Shown: positions 41,901-54,900 of the stretch, one piece after another
How the letters are laid out: every line of letters begins with the position of its first letter
How positions within the stretch are numbered: position 1 is the stretch's first letter
Assembly: GCA_019614645.1 (NCBI GenBank)
Contig: JABWDB010000032.1
Coordinates: 496,001 to 560,000, forward strand
Source: Stratiolaelaps scimitus
Lineage: Eukaryota > Arthropoda > Arachnida > Mesostigmata > Laelapidae
Length of the DNA: 64,000 nt
Direction: 5' to 3'
Translations under genes and position numbers: made by a program
Notes under the pieces: model-generated
What the model saw: only the letters and a program-made list of their open reading frames with translations
The model's database searches: none
Told to the model about the DNA's origin: nothing

Positions 41901-44867
41901 CTGCCGGGTAATTCGTTCAATTTCAGTTCAATTAAAAAACAATCGTTATTTTTTTTAGCAGGATTATAGAATATTTCACTTTTTTTTTTAGCAGGATTAT
42001 AGAATTTTTTTACAGTTGTTGGCAGGATTGTGGAATTTTTTTACCGTTTTTTAGCAGGGTTAAAGATTTTTTTTGCAGTTTTTTTAGCATGATTATACAA
42101 TTTTTTGCAGTTTTTTAGCATGAATATAAAATTTTTTTGCAGTTTTTAGCAGGATTATAGAATATTTTTACATACAGGATTGTTACTGTATCTAATTGGT
42201 CAGTCCCGTTAGTTGCGGCACCTCTACAACAAATGTATCCCTTACTGATGATGACTATATCGAAGGTCGAGTTGTGCTGCTGTATTGCCAACGGCCGCGT
42301 CGTATACACGTTGTTTCGTTACTCGTAGCGGTTGCATAAGTGCTAGCAAACAGGCGACATTGCTCGTTGTCGTATAAGCTGGGTCTGTTTATGGGCGTGG
42401 AGCTTCGTAACGTGCCAGCGCGTTTCTATCAGAGCCGAGACACCTGATAAGCACAGCTGTTATTGTACATGCCTCGGCGTTGAGGCGAGCGACGATGGTG
42501 TCTGCCACACCCACGGCGTCGGTTACAACAGCAGGTAGAGTAGGTTGAGGTTGTGCTTGACTCGAGGCGGGGACGACGATGATACGCACACTCGACCTTT
42601 GTCGATAGTAGAGCCGCACATATATATCCTCGCTGAAATTCTACGAAGCCAAGGATTATTCGCATTGAAGTTGGTAATAACGCCAGCTGGCGTCTGCCAG
42701 TGATGCCGCTAATTCGGGTGTATTGAGGGCGAGACGGCGGGCTTTAAGGTCGCACAGGGTGAAGGTGAAGCTTTATTGGTTTATTAAAGGAACCGCAACT
42801 GTTTGCAATGCTTAAGTCCTCTTAAGAGTTTTACCATTTTGATGCTTTCCACAACTAAGGTAGAGTTTCCGAGCATGGTGACTCACCGCCGTAAGCATTT
42901 AACTCAGTCCACGGTACAACGGCTTTCGGTGTAAGGCTTCCTAAGACGGAGTTGGCTCGCTTTCAATGCAAATATCCAACGGTGTTCGGGGATTGAACCC
43001 GCGTATGCACTCACGTGTCTCTTGCGGTTGCAAAGCAGGTGCACATGGTGCCGGTCGTAAAGGTTTCTTGGTTTATTCAAGGAACTGCAATCATTGCAAT
43101 GTACGTCACGGGTCTCGAACCAGCGACTTCCGGCATTTTGCCGCTAGACAATTTATCCGTCCAAGCGACCGCGTCGGGGGTCCGACATGTTTCTCATTCT
43201 GACACTCACTGAGTATCAATGACGATTCTTTCAATTGGTATTGCCCTGTATCCCTGTTATAGCGTTGAACTGAAGCCGTCCTTAGTTCAGCACAAAAATG
43301 AGCCTATCGATGAGTAGTCACAAGCGGCGCCTGTCATTGACCGTTACTCTGAGGGTCAGGCCGTCGGTGGTCATGTACCGCCCACGCGACTCTGCTCAGG
43401 CGACCTTGTCTGGTCGCCCGATCACTGTCGTTCCATGTGCTCTCTGTTCTCTGTGCAGTATCGCCACCTAATCACTGTCTCGTCTTATGATAGATGGCGA
43501 GTGTTGAGACAAAGCTACAGTGAGATAGCAGGCACCAGCCGATGCGCGATGAGAATGAAAATTATAGCCACAATGAGCTACAATTACGATGGAGTTCTCC
43601 GCACGTTCACGGTGTCCGCGGTGCCATCGAGAAACTGCAATTGAGGACGAGTTTACGTTCATGGATCATATGCTATGATATATGTTAAGGGAAGTGCAGT
43701 TTTACAACGCTTATGTTCTCGGTATATCAGCAGGTTGCTGCGGGCACTCGAACCTGCGGCCTCGAGCTTTTTAACAGCCAGGGACTTAGCCACCGTTCGA
43801 GCCATCCATCGCGTTCGTAGTAGTGATGGCGGCGGTGACTGCAATTGAACAGACATTCTACTTTATAAAAGTCCTGTCTCCCTTATGTATCTGACAGGCC
43901 CCTGTGAACCCCCTAAGGGTATTACTGCCATGAGTACATATCAGGGCTGCCCCCTATGCTTCAATTTCACCCCTGTCCTTACCCGTAAGGAATCCGCAAC
44001 TAAGGAACTCCGGCAAAGATGAAATCCAAAGATCCTCCACCGCGACTCGAACCCAAGCCTTACGTCTTTCCTATCCACCAATCCACGACGCTAACCAATA
44101 GACACGTCAGGGGGAATGGCGATGATGGCAATTGTCAAGGCCCAAACGCACACCTGCTACGTCACCTTCCCGCGCAGGCCGTCGTGCAGGACGCGAGACG
44201 AACCTATAAGAGGCCTGTGATGATAATGATGAAGGTTAAGGGTCGAGTCGACAGCCCGCGAGAACGAAGGGGGACGACAACCGTCGAAACCAAACTGGCA
44301 GAAAATAAGAAATTGTCGAAACAACGTCTCCTACCACTGCGATACGAGGATGATTCGGCTTGATCGTCGATCCGATGTAGAATCGGACACTTCTCCACCA
44401 CTTCCACGATGGTGCAGTGTTGTGCTCTCCATCTGTGGCGCGCTATTTCGATTTGGCCATGTGTGGTCTATTTAGCAAGCTCTCTCTCGCTCCCTCTGTC
44501 TCTATCTCTCTCTCTCTCTTGCTTGCCTTGCCAATGGTGAACAGGTGAGACGCGGGAGAAGGTTGGAAAATGGACGGACGCCTTTACGCTGCCGGTAATA
44601 GCCGCAATCGGATTAGCCCGCAGCCCAGCAACTGCCACCTGAGGTCGCGCCTCGAGCACATCTATAGCCATTGACAATTACGAGCAGCGAAGGAGGGCAG
44701 GCCCAGCTCGGGGTCTGGCCGAGCTGGCTGATGAGGTCGTGGAAGCGCTTGGTGATTGCTTGCCATTGATGACGACACTTGCGTTTCATGGGGAGACTTT
44801 TCGCTTGCTGTTCTAGATTGGCCAGGCCACAGCTGGAGACAGAGAATGTTTATCACTCATACACAGG

Positions 44868-44914
<47 letters not shown>

Positions 44915-47900
44915 GGGGTCAAATTGGATAAAGGCGCTCCATCTGGATTCGATTTATATTATCGATTTATTTACGAAACAGTAAAGCTGAAACTTTTGAG
45001 TCTCAGGCCAGCCCGACGACCCGTTCGTGGGCTACTAATGAACAATATATCTAAATCATAAACATGGTTTCCTGTTGCAGACCCACAGACACTCGTGTGG
45101 CCTAGTTCCCTTTAGGTCTCATATTATCGATCAGCTTATCATACACTTTCTCTACTAGTCAAGCTATAATCTAAATTTTGTGTGAAATTCTTGCTTGCTC
45201 AATATCTAGCCAACCGTTCATAGATTAAGAGTGCGAGAAGATTACACTTCCAGCAGTTTGCATCCTCGGGAATGATTTGTCATGCGTTGTCCACCTCGTA
45301 ACACGAATCCATGCGCGCCTGGCCTGAGGCTAATTCAGTTTTTATATATGTGATTCGTTTGGGAACAGTTCCATTGAAGGCCGCCGAGTTGATCCGCGAT
45401 CCGATTTTGAAAGTAAATCCGCAAAGTTTATTCGGCATCATTTGATTATATCGCCTATAGGTGAATATGTGGCATATAGTCTGCGCGCTTCTCGCTAGTC
45501 GAGTTTTGTCCAGAATTTGTGATTACCTCACCGGTCATTTCGAGTTCCGGGATAAAAGCGATGCATCATTTGCGATTTGCCAAACATTGCAACGGTCGCG
45601 CCACTTCTGCAATGTCTCCAGCATATTAATTAATATATATATATATATAAATATATATAGTAAAAACTGCGAATAATCATATCATACCACCCCGAATCCT
45701 AGTGATCCACGCCCAAAATGTGTGTTTTTGCCTAACCTTTACCAATTTTCCTTAAACAATTTTTTTGAATTTTTTAAAAATATCCAAATCGTTTGTAATT
45801 ATTAATAATTAACCTTAACGTCATATAGACAATGTTCGCCTATGTGTGTCTGTGTGTGCTCATGGCCGCAAGTATCACTAGGAAGTGGCCTAATCGTCAC
45901 TCGAGTTAATCTCAGCTGCTTTACTGCTACCCGCCAAGTTTCGTGTTGAGCTCTCATCGATCGATCGCAGCCCGTCGGTGCTTACACGCTCAGCACTTGC
46001 GTGGTCACTTGGCGATTGGCCGTCTCCTCGTCCGGTTCGTCCATCAATGTGTCGCTTGTGGTTCAACAGCTTGACTTCGTTGCTTGGCCAAAACATATTA
46101 ACGCTGTCCGGCTCGTTAAACGAGCCTACCTATCTGATCATGGACCGGCATTGGCGGCTGGTCCTTTTGTGTCGGCCGGTCGTTGCCGACTGTGCCAACG
46201 AACGACCGATACACCGACGCCACCGTCGGGCGACGGGGAAGCGCAAAAAAAACAAGAAAAATGAGAGAGAAAGAGAGAGCAGGACAGGAAGAGATCGGTG
46301 CAGGGCAGAACAAGGTGTTATTATATCTATGAGAGATGCGAGAGGAACATTGTTGAACGGTCCGCCTCCCCCATTGTGGCCGAGTGAGAGAGAAAGCCGG
46401 CACAAAGCAAATGAACGAACGAATAAGCAGCAGGTCGATGTGGCTATAGCGGAGAGCCTGTGCCTCATGACACTAAGGCCAGATGCGGTCCTACCACGAT
46501 GGTGGCAAGAGGTGGTTGTCGAGGCCTGTCGTCGGGTGCGCAGGTATCGGGTGAGCAAACTGAGAGCAGCTGCAGGCTGTGCCCGACGAGAAGCGTCGAT
46601 TACTTTGTCGGGTTTGATGGCTACTTGGTCGTTTTGGCCCCGGCCGCTTGCTATGGGTTTGCACGAGCCTCGACCGTCGGGCCCTTAGTTGATGCTCGGA
46701 GACAATAAGCTCAGCTACGGACCCTCTAGAGCTTCCTACCGAAACCATCCCCCACACCCACCCTCTCTTTGTTAAACCCTTTCACTCTTGGTTCGTATTT
46801 TTTCTAAGCTTTCCTCGTTATTTCTATATCGGCAGTTTTACGAGAGAGAAGACTGGAAGACACGGGAGATGGACGGGGAGATATATATATATATACATAT
46901 ATCTAGAATGGGTAGCAAATGCGAAAGACCAGAGGAGCAACGGAGAGGATGACCCCAGCTCCGAGGGGCTCGCTCGTTAGTTGGGTCGACGAAAGGTTTA
47001 CGCTCGGACGGTTATGGACCTATGTATGAGGATGACGAGCGAAGTGCTCCTTCGCCATCCTGAGGCGGAATCATCGTCATCATCATCAGCAGCAGTAGCA
47101 TCACCGCCAGGCAGATTTGATGGGAGCACTGCATTATAAATAAGATAATAGTTCGAGACAAGTCGAGAGGTGAAAGCCTCGAGCGCAGTCAGTCAGCCAG
47201 CGGAGATGGCATAATTTGTACAAAATGGATAGAACAGTCAATGGAGCCTGGAGATCGAGGTCCCGTGGACGGTGAACGTTGGCTGAGAGCCAGCTCGAAA
47301 AAGTTCTACCAGTTCCTATACGATTAGTATAAAATGGATGGTAACAACTGATAGACTTTTAAGGACGAGCCGGTTGTGTGCTATAGAAATGAGGTTGGGG
47401 CTGAAGTGCCAGGATACGCACCAATTAACCATCTCCTTCTCTCTAGCCCGCCAATTCATTGCTTGTTTGTATTAATGTAAGCGATGGGTGACCTTAAGAA
47501 AAAATATAAGGCAATTTACCCCGTGAAGAGTATCAGTCGCCTGTTGTATAGTTCTTGCAATGAGGACGAGAAGAATCATCGTCACAATCAGCAAATGCAG
47601 CAGTTTCGAAAATGATAATGTATTAAGGCATACACTTCAAACGTTCGCGTCTTTAAATGCCAATAACTTTTGAACCAAATTAGTTAGAACAAAGATTTTT
47701 TGGTATGAGTTAGAGGTACTCTCCAGCTTTATTGACACACCAATTCCAGCGCTCTGGGAGTTTTGAAATAGCCAAATATTTACCATTTGCATTTCCATAT
47801 ATAATTTCATTATCTATTGCTTTTGCGAGTAAGTCGACGGTTGCATATGGAACCCCACCTATTGCCCTTTTTAATGCATGGAAACAACCATAATCACACG

Positions 47901-48903
47901 GGCTTAAATCAGGAGAATATGGGGGTTGATGCCATCGCTCAATATTGTTCCCCTCCATCCAGGTCGTAATTTCAGCAGTGCGGTGAGGTCTTGCATTGTC
48001 GTCGAGTAACCACACTCGGTGCTGTCGATCCCCACGCCATTTGTTCATCAATGTCTTCAAAAAGTCGAGATATCGGGGAGCATTGAGTTTTTCGTTTGCC
48101 GCTAATATTTCGTAATAGCAAACACCCTTGCTATCCAGAGCGAGTATAATCAACACCTTTCGTCCGAATCTATCTGGCACTGCCACAGACGCCGCCACTT
48201 CACCTTGTCGGAGCCACTGTTTTGCTTGGTCCTTCTCAGGGGGTCTATGCAGGCTAACCCATGTCTCGTCTATCGACACGGTGTGCTCTAAGCGACTGGT
48301 TTGTTGCGTATAAGTATTCAAATTAGATGTCGAACACTCCACACGCATTTTCATTTGGTCAGCACTCACTTTATGGGGAACTCATTTTTCATTGATTTTC
48401 TTCTTCTTCAGTATATTGGTGATAATTCTATAACACGTCGTCCGAAGAATCAAAGTTTCAGCCGACAAAGACTCCATGGACCAAGCTCTAGTTTGCTCAA
48501 AAGCTGCCTTGATTCTTTCAATCCGTTCGTCCCTTGTCGCACCTGATTTGTGGTCCCCACCTCGATGGTCATCGGTGTCCATATCTCCACTGTTAAATCG
48601 CTTGCACCAATTTTGCACCGTTCGCAGGCATAAGGCAGACCTACCGTACGCCTTCACTAATTGCCGATGGATTTCATTTGGAGGATGTCCTTGGAGAAAC
48701 AAAAACTTGATGATTTCCCGTTGATTTTTGGGGGAATTTGAACTTTCTGCTGCAGTGTCCATCTTTCTGATCGTATCGAAACCACTTAGTGTTCGAAAGG
48801 AGGCCACGTTCCTGCCGCGTGCCCACTCCAAAAATGAACGCGTTCTATCGCGTAGTTCGGATTGTGCGCCATTCGAAAGGCGCGAAAATTTGAAGGGTAT
48901 GCC

Positions 48904-48951
<48 letters not shown>

Positions 48952-51900
48952 GGTTAATCCAACAATATCTTTATGCTTTAATTACTATATATATATATAT
49001 ATTTATATATAACTCTTTAGGGGAGGTCAGATGTCAAAGATAACGGTGCAATGATGAAGGCCATATCTATCCCTGTCATAGTAGACTTGCTCGAGCGCAA
49101 ATACTACATCATACTGGGAGCGTACGACAGGCATGCAAGGGCATCGACATAACTTCGATTTCTTTTGAAAGGAAGCTGTGTCGTCTGCTCGAGGTAATCC
49201 GAAATTGTGTGGTCTGCTCGATGTAATTCGAAGCTGTATCGTCTGCTCGATGTAATTCGAAGCTGTGTCGTCTGCTCGATAAAATTCGAAGCTGTGTCGT
49301 CTGCTCGATAAAATTCGAAGCTGTGTCGTCTGCTCGACGTGATCCGAAGATGTGTCGTCTGCTCGATATCTCCAAGCTCAACTCATGGCGATGAATGAAT
49401 TTCATTTTTTCGGCCTGGGATATTTTTCAGGTTAGAGTCAAGCCATCGCGTAATGCTAGTGTTAACGCTTTCTTGATGAATTTCAGGTACGGTGATCGCT
49501 CGTGAACGGGAGGGCCCCTCACTGCTGCCACCTGGTGACAAGTCGTCAAACCAGGCCATGTCGTTGGCCATCCTTCGGGTTATCCGTCTTGTTCGAGTGT
49601 TTCGCATATTCAAACTATCGCGGCACTCCAAAGGACTACAGATCCTGGGTCGGACCCTGAAGGCTTCCATGAGAGAGTTAGGACTACTCATATTTTTCCT
49701 ATTTATAGGTGAGCACAAAATGTGATGTGTCATGTTGAATTAATTTGCTCAGTCGATGAAATACGCAGAACAAATATCAACAAAACAGTGCGGATTGTCG
49801 CAATGTTACCGAATCAGTTTTGCTCAACCAATTAGAATGAACTTTCTTATGAAAATCGAGGTCTTATCAATTTTCCAAATTCGACACCAAACTCCACTGC
49901 AGTTTGAAAGATGTCAAGCAAATGTGGAACTAAAGTTGAGCAGTACTTTTTATTCATAGAGTTATTAAACCTAAATTCTGAAGAAACTCGAAATGACTCA
50001 TGGGGAGGGGGGCTTTTCGGCGAATTTCCGCAATGTTTACATCCATATACATTATCTAAATTATTATAACTTAGTATTGACGAATGCAATCGTAAATTGC
50101 AATCAACCCTCGAGAAGCAGAAGCATGATTTTCTGATCCTGTCCGTTCGTCAAGACGGCTTTAAGTCGGATGGCACTCATTCTAGTTACCAATATCAGAA
50201 ATACTGTGCTCAAAAGATAGCGGCTCGGGCCTGCAAGTTTCTAGGTAAGGACCCCCGCCTCACCGCTATAGACGTGAGGTCCACCCTTGAGACCGGTACC
50301 AACAGTCAACGTCCTCGCTCAGGCTTTAAGACAGGAGGTACTCCAAGTATGAACATGCTGGGGTTTCACCATCACAAACCCTCCTCCTCCCATCGTCATT
50401 GCCATCACCCATCGTCTCAACTGGCAACCTCCCAGCAACGCTCACGTCACCCTCAAACTGCACCACCTCAAATGCTCCTCCCCCGTCGACGATCATATCC
50501 TCACAGGCCAGAATGCCCCCCGTCTCCCTCCCTGGATCCATGGTTGCCAAACCAATCTCCCATGCCTGCCACCCTTCATCCTCCCCCTCAGCCTTCACTT
50601 CGAGATATAGAAAATGCCCTCATGATTCTCAGCAGGTGCCCCTCCCTCCTCACCTATCAGCGTTGAACTGCGATAATGTTCCGTTACTGAAACCTCCTGA
50701 AACATATGCTACCCCTCGCATAAGATGTCTTTCACTCAACGCTCGTTCGCTATGCAGTCCGGGCGAGATAGATGCACTATTTGCATATGTCTCCCTCCAT
50801 GCGGTTCAGATCCTGCTCATTTCTGAGACGTGGCTGACTCCTGACATAAAAGATACTGAACTGTCTTTCAATGGCAAGTTTAGAGTGTTTCGCCAAGACA
50901 GAGGTTCCAGGGGAGGTGGCACTCTGGCTCTGGTTGACAGTAACCTAAAATGCTGTGGTGTTGATCTGGATAGCGCCATGGAAGCGGTTGCCGTTGATAT
51001 TCATTTCGAGGACATTTCGGTCCGCTTTGCGTCATGCTACCTCACAAACAATCCTGAGTTCTTCTCACAAAGGGTTTCGGATTGCGCACGGCTCTTTGAC
51101 CACATTTGTGATACCACTCTCCCGGTTGTCATTTATGGCGATTTCAATCTTAAAAACATTGATTGGGATGGAATTGTCATCTCCGATAGTAAATCAAAAG
51201 AATCTGTCTTTGTAAACGCGTGTATCTCAAATGGTCTTTTTCAGTTGGTCGGCTCGCCAACGCGCGAACAATCAATTTTAGACCTACTACTCACCACCGA
51301 GCCCGCTCTTATCGATGATCTTGAAGTATGTGCTGCTCCGATCAACACGGATCACTCGGCTGTTAGTTTTACAGTATTATGTCAATCCAGCGATCTCAAA
51401 CGCGAACACATAGGTTACAATTTCTGGAGTGGTATGTACGACGACTACCAAACCAGGCTTCTCAACGTATCCTGGCGTGATGTCTTCCGTCGGTGTCGCT
51501 CAGTAAATGATATGTACAACTCGTTTCTCAAGATTATGCATGCTCTCATATCGGAGTTCATACCAAAAGTGCGTCCTCACTCAGAGCAAAATCAAATACG
51601 GCTTTGTGTCCAAAAACTGGAGGCTCTCGTGAAATCGGATCCAAGCCCGCGTCTTGCCTCCCGCCTTAAGAAAGCTTCGACTCGACTGCGTATTTTACAA
51701 GAGTCAGCGCTAAATTTCAGAAACAGCAAAGAATTCTTCAGATATGCGAACAAACGGATAAAAGGTGTAGATGGGGTTGGCGCCATACAAATTAATGGTG
51801 TTCTGGAGTCAGACGATTTGGTTAAAGCAGAAGCTTTTAAGTCCTTTTTCGGGTCAGTATTCGTGCCCCAAATTACAGCTGCAAACCACACGGCTACTAT

Positions 51901-54900
51901 AAACGTGAGAGTACGCTGTCCAAGGCTGGATATTACGGATGATCTTATCCTACGAAAGATCCAGGAGTTGCCGTTAAAATGCAGTCAAACCCCTGATGGC
52001 TTGCCGCCGATCCTATACAAGAAACTGGGTCTGGCTGTTGTCGAACCGTTAAAATTGATCTTCTGCCGCTCCTATGAGGACGGAACAGTCCCTGACTGCT
52101 TTAAGCTCTCAATTGTTACGCCTGTCCATAAAGCGAAAGACAAGAGTTATGTAGGTAACTATAGACCTGTAGCCCAGGGGTCCATAGCGTGCCTCATTTT
52201 TGAGAAGATACTCGTAGATCACATTTACTCATACCTCTCCATAAATGACCTCCTTGACACCGAACAACATGGTTTTACCAAAGGAAAGTCGACCGAAACC
52301 CAGCTGATTGAAATGGTCCATGACTTGGCTCTATTTCAGAACGAGAAAGTCGACTATGATTGCATTTACTTTGATTTTTCCAAAGCATTCGACCGCGTCA
52401 ATCATAGCCTTTTAATCTCCAAACTTTTATCTCTCAAAGTAGATCCACATAGTGTTGAGTGGATCCGAAGCTATCTAACGGATAGAAAGTTCTGCGTAAA
52501 AATAAACAATACTCTCAGCACGTATGATCGGTGCCCATCTGGGGTACCTCAGGGTTCGTGCGTGGGCCCGCTTTTATTCTGTATCTTTGTGTTAGATCTT
52601 AAAAATAGTTTTCCAAGCGGTGTAAAACACAAGTTCTATGCTGATGATTTGAAATTGTATGCACCAGTGCGGAGTGCTGAGGACAGACTCCTCCTTCAAT
52701 CAGCCATTACCGCTGTTGAACAGTGGTGTTGTAAGAACGACATGTTGATCTCCATTCCGAAATGTGCAGTTCTGTGCACCTCTACTTACAAAAATGAATA
52801 CACGATCAATGGTGATGTTATCAAATGTGAAAGCTCCATGCGGGATCTGGGTGTCATAGTGACTTCCTCCCTTGTTTTTGATCTGCATGTGACAGAGGTA
52901 GTTCGGTCTGCCTCATTAATATGTAACACAATTTTTAGATGTTTTATTATCAAAAATGTCGATTTCTATCTTGCGCTCTATAAGAGCCTTGTCATTCCAA
53001 AATTTCTTTACTGCTCTCCCGTTTGGAGGCCCTATCTCAAAAAACATATCCTAGCGCTTGAAAGGGTGCAATCGAAGTTCATCTGAAGAGTCAGTCTGCG
53101 TTGTGATGTTCCGAAGGAAGTGGTGAAGCTTCCCTCCCTAATGACCATATTAGATACTGCGGACCTACGCTTGTTTCAGCGACTAAGACCAAATAGTTCT
53201 GTCAAACATTTCGTCGAATTTCGTCCAAACCCGCTGCGCAGTGGACGTACAGTGCGCACTGCGTCAGTAGCACGCACCGAAAAGCTAAATAATTTGTTCT
53301 CCTGGAGAGTCGCACGTCTCCTACGAGACTCAGGAAGTGGACATCTGCCATTACCAAAATTGTAAAAAATTCACTTCGCTCTACCAATTTATGTAATTTC
53401 TTTAATAATCTTTGTACCACCCCCTTTTGGTTAATAAAGGTGTATTTGTATTGTATATTGTATTATTGTATTATTACCAAAGAATGGCAGACCTTTTAGA
53501 CGCAAATACAAGATTTGTCGTAACGTGTTTGCATGCAATTCTATGGGAGACTAACCAACGTATGATTTGGTTGACGGCACGTTTCCAGGATCGTTGTTCT
53601 GTATCTAGTTAGTAAGGAGTACATTTTAACAAGGACAAAAAGGGAGAAAGAATTACATTGTATTCATCGAATACAAACCCACGAAGAATTACTTCCAAAC
53701 AAGCAGACTCGGTTAATCTGACACTATTTAAAAATTTCACATCAAACGAAGCTGCATATCAGAAGAAACTTCACATTAAAAAGCTCACTCCTTACGTCAT
53801 ACGCACCTCTTAAGACCGCGTATTTAAAAACATTTCCACATAACTACAACGAGGTCACTTTGAATTCGACATGTTCACAGGTGTCATACTGTTTTCATCA
53901 GCTGTATATTACGCCGAAGCTGACTCAGAGAGGTCGTACTTTAAGAGCATTCCGGACGCGTTCTGGTGGGCCGTGGTCACAATGACCACAGTGGGATATG
54001 GAGATATGAGACCCGTTGGTGTCTGGGGCAAGGTAGGTGTTAATCTTTATTGTTATTGTCTGCAGGGGCGCACTTTTGTGTGCTGCTATCTGTTCTAATT
54101 CATAGAGTCATTTTGGTGATTTAGATGCTATGGATCTATGTATGTATCTAGTTCGTTGATTGCACTAATGGAGAAATCCGTTTACGGTTTGCAGTAAAAA
54201 CGTTGTCGTGTAACAGTATTATTATTATTATTCTTCTGTAACTGTTGCTAACTAATTTCATCGCGAAATTAATAAATAAGTTATGCCCATTTAACCCTGC
54301 TGATATGTTCCTATTGTTATCAGATCATGAATATATATATCCATATATATATAATATATATAAATGTCTTTCAACTTGACAACAATTAAGGTTCACCACT
54401 GGGTTCTTGCTCCACCACTGGAAACTCCTATAGCAATAATATCATATCTCTATGTATATGAAATATGCCAGAACAAAATGAAGCTATCGATCGTCTCCCC
54501 TTTCGAAGTTTACTCATCAGCATAAAATCCACTCCCCCCTCCCAACTGTGCAGTCTCTCTCTGTGCATAAAGGCCCGCATACGGACACACACACACAGAT
54601 ATGCGTGTCTATGAGAGCGACGTGTATTCAGACGGAGCTGGTAAAAAGTTCCATGATGCATTCTCAATGTTATCGATGACCCCTAGCTGGTTCCTCCATC
54701 GCACAGCTATCCGTCATAGATTCACGTTCATGAGCACAACTGGTACGATTACTTCATCCCGTTCATGTGCCAAGATATCTTTGGACTCTCTCTCTCTCCC
54801 TCTCTGTCTGTCTCTCTCACACACTAACTCTATTTTTCCTTCGCGTTCTTTTGGCCTGTTCCGCCCCTGTTTGGCCTTCCCTCGCCTCGTCCACCGATTC

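Larger units (their letters stand above)
41432..49486 (+). other. Shaker intron 5 (8.1 kb)
   Basis: Splits S3 from S4. It holds the T-rich array, three SINE A copies, a SINE C, a SINE B, the full mariner, TA runs and the 29 bp minisatellite. From 44114 to 47622 only TA runs and short CT/GA runs are seen. A second possible acceptor (TTTTTCAG ending 49430) would put a TAG directly in frame and is unlikely to be used for coding. Confidence 0.85.
50070..53462 (+). mobile_element. CR1/Jockey-like non-LTR retrotransposon (LINE), nearly complete
   Basis: A 3.4 kb element lies in Shaker intron 6 in the sense orientation. It contains the end of a first reading frame, a long second frame with endonuclease and reverse transcriptase, a short 3' UTR and a tail of TTGTATTA-like repeats (53443-53475) instead of poly(A). 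Such microsatellite tails are usual for CR1/L2-type elements. The 5' boundary is placed where the first frame opens, near 50070, so the element is probably 5' truncated. I saw no clear target-site duplication. The clade is judged from motifs only. Confidence 0.88.
49709..53880 (+). other. Shaker intron 6 (4.2 kb)
   Basis: Mostly occupied by the LINE. The flanks, 49709-50069 and 53480-53880, are AT-rich and hold nothing I recognise. Confidence 0.88.

Noticed and set aside
49175..49377. CRISPR array
   Set aside because: Units are contiguous 29 bp tandem repeats without unique spacers, and the genome is eukaryotic.
49109..49405. Minus-strand frame with repeated RRHSF and ADDTAS units
   Set aside because: A product of the 29 bp minisatellite, whose period is not a multiple of three; no flanking protein evidence.
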